NCBI GenBank assembly: GCA_021790625.1
Contig: JAJYGL010000101.1
Coordinates: 1-6,654, forward strand
Direction of reading: 5' to 3'
Length of the DNA stretch: 6,654 nucleotides
Source of the DNA: Pseudomonadota bacterium
GTDB lineage: Bacteria > Pseudomonadota > Gammaproteobacteria > Burkholderiales > Sulfuriferulaceae
The notes beneath the pieces were generated by a model that had not been told where the DNA came from, made no database searches, and worked only from the letters and a program-made list of their open reading frames with translations. Positions 1-4,954 of the stretch are shown here, one piece after another. Numbering within the stretch: position 1 is the stretch's first letter; each line of letters begins with the position of its first letter. The translations under genes were made by a program, and so were the position numbers.

Positions 1-65
1 AACCGCTGATTTATTCCTCCATGAGCCGCGTTGCAGGTCAAATCGGGAAGATCGCGACGCGTTCG
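1..65. mobile_element. Solo, diverged end of the same MITE family as 886-1160
   Basis: Bases 1 to about 65 match the reverse complement of the right end of the element at 886-1160. The match starts inside the terminal inverted repeat (CCGCTGATTTATTCC here, GCACTGATTAATTCC there), runs through TCCATGAGCCGCGTTGC and the stretch reading AATCGGGAAGATCGCGACGC, then fades at about 62-65. The outer end of the repeat lies at or just before base 1, so the element would point into the window. No matching second end follows before the nuclease stop codon at 96-98, so this is either a broken remnant or the end of a relative with a different interior. Confidence 0.7.
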
Positions 66-95
66 CGGCTCGTTCGAACAAGTCAGCTCAGCCGT

Positions 96-893
96 TCAGC
101 CCGCGTCCGGCCCAAACAGGTCATTCAAGCTGTCGGCATCAAGAACTTGATCCAGCCATACGTCCAGTTGTTCTTTCGACGCAGCGGTAATCTTTATCAA
201 CACATCCGGTGCGATTGTTCCAAAGCGCCGGGTAATGAGTTTTTGCAAGGCCAAAGCCTCGCCTTGCTGCACGCCCATTTGCATGCCTTGCTGCATGCCT
301 TGCTGCATGCCTTGCTGCATGCCTTGCTGCATTCCCTGCTGCATTCCCTGCTGCATGCCTTGTTGTATGCCCTTTTGCATGCCTTCAGCTTCGTATTGAT
401 GCGCCCATTCTTCCAGTCGATCGGCCAGCATGACATTTATCCCCTGTAAGTCGTCCACCTGTGGCAACAGTATATGATACTTGGATTTGCGCATCAATGT
501 GGCGCGTATCCATCTCGCCATCATCTTGCCCAGATCGGGTCGATCCGCCAGCCAGTTTTCCAGCAGGCGCAGCAATTCCCGCAGGCTTTCCGGGCTGGCA
601 GGATGTTCCAGCCGGAATACTGCTGCAACCATGTTTTTGAGCGAGGCGAGTTCGCTGTCTGTGTAGGCATTCTCGTCTACCAGCAGGTATTTCATCCTCG
701 GCTTGAATTGCTCCACCAGTCCGGGCACCGGCGGAATCAGTTCGAATACGTCGGTTGCCGCTGTCCAGCGCCGGTTGCCGTTGTACAGCACGATCGGCAA
801 TACCGGCGGCAGGCGGCCGTCGGCCAGCACCGCCCCCTGTTTGATGACGTCTTGATACAACAATCCGGTGTATACCATCATCCAGGGAAGCAC
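96..893 (-). pseudogene. 3' fragment of a split Rpn-family nuclease (transposase_31 type)
   Basis: This is the C-terminal three quarters of a recombination-promoting nuclease-like protein, cut off from its N-terminus (1150-1425) by the element at 886-1160. Host-gene sequence resumes at ATG ATG GTA TAC (881 downward), giving the family stretch MMVYTGLLYQ, then PPVLPIVLYNG and RRWTAATD. A linker of four-residue QGMQ-type repeats follows (about 259-388). The tail resembles DUF4351 (RRFG, then EQLDVWLDQVLDADSLNDLF) and ends at the TGA at 96-98. Joined to the 5' fragment the protein would be about 350 residues, a normal length for the family. The open frame can start at a GTG at 893 inside the inverted repeat, so a truncated protein lacking the catalytic Asp and Glu might still be made. 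Family members are proposed to nick DNA and promote RecA-independent recombination; this copy should be inactive. Confidence 0.8.
259..388 (-). repeat. In-frame 12-bp tandem repeat array (QGMQ units)
   Basis: The plus strand shows 12-bp units of GCATGCCTTGCT and variants. Four identical units lie at 281-328, two GCATTCCCTGCT units at 329-352, and degenerate units at 269-280 and 353-388. Read on the minus strand they encode EGMQ, KGIQ, seven QGMQ, MGVQ and QGEA. The unit is a multiple of three, so gain or loss of copies changes linker length without shifting the frame. Rpn-family proteins commonly carry such Gly/Gln- or Glu-rich four-residue repeats between the nuclease domain and the C-terminal domain. 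The identical neighbouring units suggest recent slippage. Confidence 0.9.
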
Positions 894-1160
894 TGATTAA
901 TTCCCACATGGTCGCGACGGTGGCCTGGCGGGATGAAATGCAAGGCGTGGCTCGCAGTCAAGGGTTATTCTCCTTGACAAGAGACACAACGCGGCAGTTC
1001 GCCCGCCAAGCCCCGTCCCATGCGGGTTGCGGCCAAATCGGGTGCTCGCTTCCTTGTGCGGCTTGGCATCGTAGTCCCGGCTACGACCTGCGCCGTACGC
1101 GTCGCGATCTTCCCGATTTGACCCGCAACGCGGCTCATGGAGGAATTAATCAGTGCTTCC
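886..1160. mobile_element. 275-bp MITE with 19-bp perfect terminal inverted repeats
   Basis: The ends are GGAAGCACTGATTAATTCC (886-904) and its exact reverse complement (1142-1160). Weaker symmetry continues inward for roughly 15 more bases (CATG then CGCG on both sides). The interior has no transposase or other plausible gene. The element interrupts an Rpn-family nuclease gene after codon 88, and the two halves rejoin in frame if 277 bp (884-1160) are removed. No clear target duplication is visible: the flanking four bases are CCAG on the left and TTAA on the right. The GG-starting ends and the TTAA on one side would suit movement by an IS5-like transposase, but that is inference. A related end lies at 1-65, so the family has more than one copy nearby. 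Confidence 0.85.
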
Positions 1161-1425
1161 TTAACGCCATGTACTGATCGACCGTACTCTGGAACTCGAT
1201 CAGCAGGTACAGATACACCCACTCCGCACCTACCTTGACCCGCCAGACAATGTCGTCCGCCCTATTGCGGAAGTCTTCCGTGATGTAGCTGCCATCCACC
1301 CGTTCCAGCGTGCTGTAATCCAGACTATGCAACCATTCGTCCGGCACAAAACCCAAAATCAGATCGCGCACCATCTCGGGCGCTGAGAACAGATACCGGT
1401 AACCGCTGTCGTGTTCGTGGCTCAT
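1150..1425 (-). pseudogene. 5' fragment of the split Rpn-family nuclease
   Basis: This is the N-terminal part of an Rpn / transposase_31 nuclease. It starts at ATG 1425 (MSHEHDSGYRYLFSAPEM) and runs about 89 native residues to YMALR; the frame then enters the inserted element and stops at a TGA (1150-1152) after Lys-His. The PD-(D/E)XK-type core is present: Asp57/Asp58 in the RADDIVWRVK stretch, and Glu77 with Gln79 in LLIEFQST. The rest of the protein lies at 96-885. There is no Shine-Dalgarno sequence before the ATG; a promoter ends only 6 bases upstream, suggesting a leaderless message. The first 53 codons and the promoter are nearly identical to the fragment at 2840-2999. The gene was probably intact before the element inserted, since no other damage is visible. 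Confidence 0.85.
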
Positions 1426-1468
1426 GCGTGCATTTTAGCAAAGACAAATCCAAATGCAAACAATAGAA
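1266..1468. repeat. 203-bp direct repeat, copy 1 (rpn promoter and first 53 codons)
   Basis: Bases 1266-1468 match 2840-3042 with no gaps at a constant offset of 1574 bp; only scattered substitutions separate them. The matching block runs from TGCGGAAGTCTTCC to CAATAGAA and covers the nuclease promoter and its first 53 codons. Both copies are in the same orientation, so homologous recombination between them would delete the intervening membrane-protein gene. Confidence 0.9.
1432..1459 (-). promoter_or_regulatory. Probable extended -10 promoter of the split rpn gene, leaderless
   Basis: On the minus strand a -35 candidate TTGCAT (1454-1459) is followed after 16 bp by TAAAAT (1432-1437), preceded by TGC (an extended -10). 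Only six bases separate the -10 from the ATG at 1425, so transcription would begin at or next to the start codon. The same elements are conserved in the second copy at 3006-3033 although the spacer has changed, which supports a functional role. Confidence 0.5.
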
Positions 1469-1690
1469 CAACCGGAGCGAAAAACGTTGATTCCCTGACC
1501 CGGATTTCCTGCCACCCCGGATTTCCGGATTGAGATTAACCGGCAGGATGCATCAATGCGAGACCAGACCCCGTTTCTGCTGCACCCCATGGTGGCCGCT
1601 GCAGGGGATGCACTACGCCGACATTTCGCCATGCAAAATTGCACTTCATTCTAGAATTCAGGCTTTTGGTGGCAACTTTCAACCTCAATT
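1469..1690. other. Gene-free spacer with short repeats, possible insertion-sequence scar
   Basis: I see no convincing gene in these 222 bases. They contain CCCGGATTTCC twice as a direct repeat (1499-1509 and 1516-1526). They also contain an imperfect inverted repeat, TGCACCCC (1581-1588) with GGGGATGCA (1604-1612), which is not followed by a T run and so is a poor terminator. The CCGGATTTCC and GGTGGCC-like wording recalls the repeat-rich ends of IS21-type elements, but there is no transposase piece to support this. Confidence 0.3.
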
Positions 1691-2497
1691 TCATGACTGT
1701 TGCAACTCTTTATAAGCAAAAGACAACATTATTGCCGTTAATGCTGTTATTGCCGCCCCAACAGCAGCGTTGATTAGTCTCAGGCCTATGGCTAGAGGAG
1801 TCAAGGCAAACAATGAAAAAAATAGTGGAATAGCCAAAAGAAAGTTGGCGAGGGCCATTGGAAAGACAACGATAAAACCGAGGGCTAAGAATCGCAACCA
1901 GTTCCTTTTAGTTAGTTGCCAAGAAAGCGAAAGACTTCCCTCTTCGCCTATCGCTGCCGCTGGAAAAGCCAGTGCAAATCGCAGAGACAGCGCGAATAAA
2001 ACAAGAAGCCAGGCGAAGATGACAAGAAACACAAAACCAACAACCTTTGACGGTGTTGGCTGCAGTCCAAGGACTACCCCTAAAATTAAGACAATCATAA
2101 GCACAGTGCCGACAAGAATCCCGTACAGTACAATCTTGATGAATGTGAGCAGGTAATGGCCCAAATCACGACCCCAGCGAAAAAATGCCATACCGTTTCG
2201 GAAATCATTTAACAGAATAGTTCGATGCATACCTACCTCGAATGCAAAAGAACCAATCAGGATCGGGATATTCCACCCAAAGATGATTAATTTAGCGACG
2301 GCAGGGGAAGGAGCATGGGAAATTACTGGCAAGAGTATCCAGAGGTTCAAAGCAGCATAGATAGCATAGAAGAACGCCAATACAAATACTGGCAGCGCAA
2401 ATCGATAACGATTTTCCCAAGCATAACCGTAACAGAGTTTAGCAACGGTTAGAACTGGTAATAATCGGTTTTTGGCTGCTATCGCTTCTCCGTTCAT
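1691..2497 (-). CDS. Multi-pass integral membrane protein of unknown function
   Basis: The 268-residue protein has no signal peptide and about six hydrophobic segments: roughly 32-58, 66-87, 115-145, 152-183, 202-230 and 232-262. Charged loops lie between them (for example HRTILLNDFRNG near 91-102 and TKRNW near 196-200). The architecture and the ending SFAYKEL resemble uncharacterised inner-membrane proteins of the YciC/DUF4013-like kind, but I cannot name a family with certainty. The start ATG (2497) is supported by AGGAAA about 6 bases upstream (2503-2508). The gene is noticeably richer in A and T than the murA-hisG block, stands alone on its strand between the two 203-bp rpn repeats, and has no functional partner nearby. 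This suggests it came in separately. Nothing in the sequence shows a substrate or enzymatic role. Confidence 0.8.
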   Translation of the reverse strand: MNGEAIAAKNRLLPVLTVAKLCYGYAWENRYRFALPVFVLAFFYAIYAALNLWILLPVISHAPSPAVAKLIIFGWNIPILIGSFAFEVGMHRTILLNDFRNGMAFFRWGRDLGHYLLTFIKIVLYGILVGTVLMIVLILGVVLGLQPTPSKVVGFVFLVIFAWLLVLFALSLRFALAFPAAAIGEEGSLSLSWQLTKRNWLRFLALGFIVVFPMALANFLLAIPLFFSLFALTPLAIGLRLINAAVGAAITALTAIMLSFAYKELQQS

Positions 2498-2502
2498 GGG
2501 GG

Positions 2503-2508
2503 TTTCCT
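2503..2508 (-). promoter_or_regulatory. Ribosome binding site of the membrane-protein gene
   Basis: The minus strand reads AGGAAACCCCC before the ATG at 2497, a good Shine-Dalgarno match at a short but normal distance. It fixes the start of the 268-residue protein. Confidence 0.6.
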
Positions 2509-2539
2509 AAATTTTACATCCGGTCTCAAAAATGCACAT

Positions 2540-2559
2540 TGGACCAGTTTTTTGGTCCA
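2540..2559. promoter_or_regulatory. Perfect 7-bp inverted repeat, possible operator or hairpin
   Basis: TGGACCA (2540-2546) and TGGTCCA (2553-2559) are separated by GTTTTT. The palindrome lies about 43 bp upstream of the membrane-protein start codon, in the 5' region of that gene. It could be a repressor site or a small hairpin; no T run follows it on either strand, so a terminator is less likely. Confidence 0.35.
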
Positions 2560-2649
2560 TCTAGACTGAAAATCCATCCACTATCGAAAAAACAACAAGA
2601 ACAAGCAACAACGATCCCATCCATGACGAGGGGGTTTTATCACAACCAA

Positions 2650-2697
2650 TTCCCACAAAATCCAAACGAATCGGAACTATCTAAATTTTCGTGGGAA
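2650..2697 (-). terminator. Inverted repeat just after the gyrB remnant, possible old terminator
   Basis: TTCCCACAAAAT (2650-2661) pairs with ATTTTCGTGGGAA (2685-2697) with a one-base bulge and a loop of about 23 bases. It begins 11 bases past the stop of the gyrB remnant (2709-2711) on the same strand, where a gyrase terminator would sit if native 3' flank was captured with it. There is no strong T tract after it, so termination is uncertain. Confidence 0.3.
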
Positions 2698-2708
2698 CCT
2701 AAAAAACC

Positions 2709-2839
2709 TCACACATCAGGATTATATACGCCCAACGCGTTGGTTTCGATGAATATCCGGTTACGCCCGCGATTCGACCTGATCGCCCATGCATGACGAA
2801 TATCCCGTCGGCGCCGATGGCATCTTCTATTTTGACTTG
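2709..2839 (-). pseudogene. gyrB: Decayed 3' end of gyrB (DNA gyrase subunit B)
   Basis: Read on the minus strand, three short blocks in different frames reproduce the C-terminus of GyrB in the right order. VKIEDAIGADGIF comes first (from about 2836), then MGDQVESR (2790-2767), then FIETNALGVYNPDV followed by a TGA (2753-2709). E. coli GyrB ends with the matching VKDAIAADQLF, LMGDAVEPRR and FIEENALKAANIDI. A loss of two bases between the first two blocks and a small insertion between the last two explain the frame changes. Only about 43 codons of the gene are present, so it cannot make gyrase; a functional gyrB must lie elsewhere. The piece is fused directly to the truncated nuclease copy at 2840-2999, so the last block is read in frame at the end of a 96-codon chimeric open frame (2709-2999). 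Confidence 0.75.
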
Positions 2840-2999
2840 TGCGGAAGTCTTCCATGATGTAACTGCCGTCTACCCGTTCCAGCGTGCTGTAATCCAGACT
2901 GTGCAACCATTCGTCCGGCACAAAACCCAAAATCAGGTCGCGCACCATCTCGGGCGCTGAGAACAGATACCGGTAACCACTGTCGTGTTCGTGGCTCAT
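2840..2999 (-). pseudogene. Truncated second copy of the Rpn-family nuclease (N-terminal 53 codons)
   Basis: The frame starts at ATG 2999 and matches the nuclease at 1425 through residue 53 (MSHEHDSGYRYLFSAPEM to EDFR), with one amino-acid change visible (Met for Thr at residue 49). At about 2840 the similarity stops abruptly and gyrB-derived sequence begins. The break comes before the catalytic Asp and Glu of the PD-(D/E)XK core, so no nuclease activity is possible. The open frame continues into the gyrB remnant and ends at 2709, giving a 96-residue chimeric product if it is expressed. The promoter upstream is intact. Confidence 0.85.
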
Positions 3000-3005
3000 G
3001 CGTGC

Positions 3006-3033
3006 ATTTTAGCAGAGCTTAATTCAAATGCAA
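3006..3033 (-). promoter_or_regulatory. Probable leaderless promoter of the truncated rpn copy
   Basis: TTGCAT (3028-3033), 16 bp, then TGC-TAAAAT (-10 at 3006-3011) on the minus strand, with the ATG six bases after the -10. It matches the promoter at 1432-1459 in both hexamers and in spacing. Confidence 0.45.
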
Positions 3034-3080
3034 ACAATAGAAAAATAAGAATTATCCCCATTTTTCACTGCCGGTTTTTA

Positions 3081-3173
3081 TCAGCGTCTACCACGCATGA
3101 ACAACAGAATTACCTGCGCGGCCACCCCGAGAGCCATCGCAGCCAATATGTCGGCGACATCCTTTCCTGCCAT
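3081..3173 (-). CDS. Possible 30-residue single-pass membrane micro-protein
   Basis: A short frame lies 24 bp after the stop of the glycosyltransferase gene and on the same strand. It begins MAGKDVAD, has one hydrophobic stretch ILAAMALGVAAQVILLFM, and ends with the basic tail RGRR and a TGA. The layout (polar start, one helix, positive end) is that of a small inner-membrane protein with its C-terminus in the cytoplasm. The ribosome site is weak (GGTGG shortly before the ATG; a GTG two codons earlier is also possible), so translation would depend on coupling to the upstream gene. I do not recognise a family. It could equally be a chance hydrophobic frame. Confidence 0.35.
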   Translation of the reverse strand: MAGKDVADILAAMALGVAAQVILLFMRGRR

Positions 3174-3197
3174 GACCACCCGACCATACGATGGTGA

Positions 3198-4277
3198 TTA
3201 TGATGCAGGCAACATCACCACCCTGTCCACCGGTGGAGGCTCCGTCAATGCACGAAGAACAAGGTCGGGAGTAATGCGTTTCATACAGGTATGGTGATCG
3301 CAGGCCTGTTTGCAATAACAGTTTTTGCAGGGTAAATCTGCCTGCAAGGCGATTACGTTATTGCCTTGTGGTCGCACGCGGTACGCATCGGTCGGACCAC
3401 ATACCACAACCATCGGCACAGGAGCAGATGCGGCAAGATGTGCCGTCCCAGTATCGTTGCCGACCTGATAACACGCGCCTTCTGCCAACGGCACGATATC
3501 CAGCACTTCGGTTTGTCCACACAGGTTCACCACACCCGTCCCGGCCATTTCAGCGATACGCCGGCAATCTTCCATTTCATCCTGACTGCCTATCAGTACA
3601 ACTTTATCCACCCGCTGCCGGTCAATCAATAGTCGCGCCAGCACCGCGTAATTTACCTCGCCCCAGCGTTTCAGGTACCCTGCTGCCTGGCACCCCGGAT
3701 AAAACAACGCATACCGTCCTGCCTGCAAATCTTGTTGTCTGCACAGTTGCGCCACGCGTTCGCGCCTTGCGGCATCGATATGCAATACCGGACGCGGAGT
3801 CCGTGTCGGTATGCCCGCTGCACGCAACGCCATGCGCATCCGCTCGACCGGGTTCATCTGCATGGCATGCAGCGGCGGGCCACTGAAATGGTATACCCGC
3901 GCTGGCGCATTACCAATCAGATACCGTGTTGCATTGCCCGTCAGTTTCAGCAATCGCAGCATCATGCGCGAGCGATCATTGGATTGCAGATCAACAATCA
4001 AATCATAATGATTGTGTCGAACGAGCGATATCCATTGCCACAATTTTGACCAGCGATGCTGGCGTGCGCGCACATCGAGCGAAATGATGGTCGAAAATCT
4101 CGGGTCATTCAGAAACAGCTTATCCCACGGCGGCAAGGTATGCAGATCGATACGGGCATGGGGAAACGCCTGATGAATATCTTCCATGACACAACTTGCC
4201 ATCGCAATGTCACCCAGAGCGCTCCACTTGATAATCAGGATACGCCGAATGCTGGCATCATGCAGCAGATCCGGCAT
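3198..4277 (-). CDS. Glycosyltransferase family 9 protein (LPS heptosyltransferase type)
   Basis: The 359-residue protein has the two-Rossmann-domain layout of ADP-heptose:LPS heptosyltransferases, which add heptose to the inner core of lipopolysaccharide at the cytoplasmic face of the inner membrane. Visible marks are the N-terminal IIKWSALGDIAMA (Gly22-Asp23), DLQSNDRSR near 96-104, FYPG at 192-195 followed by KRW at 203-205, VVLIGSQDE near 226-234, the nucleotide-sugar motif GNDTGTAHLAA (273-283), and CGPTDAYR (293-300). The C-terminal region has a cysteine cluster (317, 320, 322, 326, 331), seen in many GT9 proteins near the end. The ATG at 4277 lies 3 bp after the hisG stop, with no strong ribosome site, so translation is probably coupled to hisG. 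The motifs do not decide between WaaC, WaaF or a WaaQ-like role. Its place directly behind hisG, where hisD is usual, is unusual. Confidence 0.88.
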   Translation of the reverse strand: MPDLLHDASIRRILIIKWSALGDIAMASCVMEDIHQAFPHARIDLHTLPPWDKLFLNDPRFSTIISLDVRARQHRWSKLWQWISLVRHNHYDLIVDLQSNDRSRMMLRLLKLTGNATRYLIGNAPARVYHFSGPPLHAMQMNPVERMRMALRAAGIPTRTPRPVLHIDAARRERVAQLCRQQDLQAGRYALFYPGCQAAGYLKRWGEVNYAVLARLLIDRQRVDKVVLIGSQDEMEDCRRIAEMAGTGVVNLCGQTEVLDIVPLAEGACYQVGNDTGTAHLAASAPVPMVVVCGPTDAYRVRPQGNNVIALQADLPCKNCYCKQACDHHTCMKRITPDLVLRALTEPPPVDRVVMLPAS

Positions 4278-4280
4278 AAG

Positions 4281-4919
4281 TCAGGCTGCCAATGCGCGAG
4301 AAAAGCTGTCCAGCACGAGTTGCAATTCTTGCCTCTTCAGCTTGAGCGCTGCCTGATTCACCACCAGATGCGAACTGATATCCATGACATCCGCCACCGA
4401 TACCAGACCATTCGCCTTGAGCGTACTGCCACTGCTGACCAAATCAACAATCACATCGGACAATTTGACCAAAGGTGCCAATTCCATTGAGCCATACAAT
4501 TTTATCAAGTCGATATGCATACTGCGTTCAGCGAAAAAATCGCGTGCAATCGTCGGATATTTTGTGGCTACGCGCAACCGCTGACCCAACCGGACCGCAC
4601 GCGCATAATCAAATGCCGGATGCGCGGCCACCATCATCTTGCAGCGGGCTATTTTCAAATCCATCGGTTGATACAAACCTTCCCCACCATGCTCAATCAA
4701 CACATCACGTCCGGCCACACCCAAGTCTGCTGCCCCATGCTGCACATACACAGGCACATCTGTCGCGCGCAAAATCAGCAAACGAACATCCGGATGATTG
4801 GTATGAATAATCAGTTTACGGGATTTTTCCGGGTCTTCGCCCGCCACAATGCCCGCTTCCTGCAACAAAGGAACGGTTTCCTGAAAAATACGCCCTTTAG
4901 ACAATGCAATGGTAATCAT
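4281..4919 (-). CDS. hisG: ATP phosphoribosyltransferase, short form
   Basis: HisG joins ATP and phosphoribosyl pyrophosphate in the first, committed step of histidine synthesis. The 212-residue protein begins MITIALSKGRIF, typical of the family. It contains the stretches ATDVPVYVQHGAADLGVAGRDVL and KLYGSMELAPL, and the PRPP-binding loop region DVIVDLVSSGSTLKANGL. At this length it lacks the C-terminal ACT-like regulatory domain of long HisG. Short forms act in a hetero-octamer with HisZ, which carries feedback control by histidine; hisZ is not in this window. The ATG at 4919 is chosen because AAGGA lies 7 bases upstream and the preceding in-frame codons overlap murA. The gene follows murA by 35 bp and is followed by the GT9 gene at 3 bp, so co-transcription with the envelope genes is likely. 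Confidence 0.95.
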   Translation of the reverse strand: MITIALSKGRIFQETVPLLQEAGIVAGEDPEKSRKLIIHTNHPDVRLLILRATDVPVYVQHGAADLGVAGRDVLIEHGGEGLYQPMDLKIARCKMMVAAHPAFDYARAVRLGQRLRVATKYPTIARDFFAERSMHIDLIKLYGSMELAPLVKLSDVIVDLVSSGSTLKANGLVSVADVMDISSHLVVNQAALKLKRQELQLVLDSFSRALAA

Positions 4920-4954
4920 GTTGTTCCTTTTCAATGCACGCGTGATGCATGCGT

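Larger units (their letters stand above)
2840..3042. repeat. 203-bp direct repeat, copy 2 (rpn promoter and first 53 codons)
   Basis: This is the partner of 1266-1468, aligned without gaps. The 3042 boundary lies about 43 bp upstream of the start codon, just beyond the -35 element, so the duplicated unit holds promoter plus gene start and nothing further upstream. Confidence 0.9.

Noticed and set aside
259..388. CRISPR-like array
   Set aside because: Units are 12 bp, contiguous and without spacers, and they encode protein repeats in frame with the nuclease.
21..449. Plus-strand frame of 142 codons with a HALLHALL repeat
   Set aside because: The repeat is only the complementary reading of the 12-bp QGMQ array; the rest matches nothing.
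385..909. Alternative minus-strand frame over the nuclease 3' fragment
   Set aside because: The other frame carries recognisable Rpn motifs; this one is low-complexity Arg/Gly-rich text.
908..1222. Small frames inside the MITE (89 and 85 codons)
   Set aside because: They cross element boundaries, match no transposase, and have no ribosome sites; the element looks non-coding.
3040..3066. Inverted repeat GAAAAAT / ATTTTTC as an operon terminator
   Set aside because: The stem is almost all A-T with a 13-base loop, so it would be too weak; no good terminator is visible after the GT9 gene.
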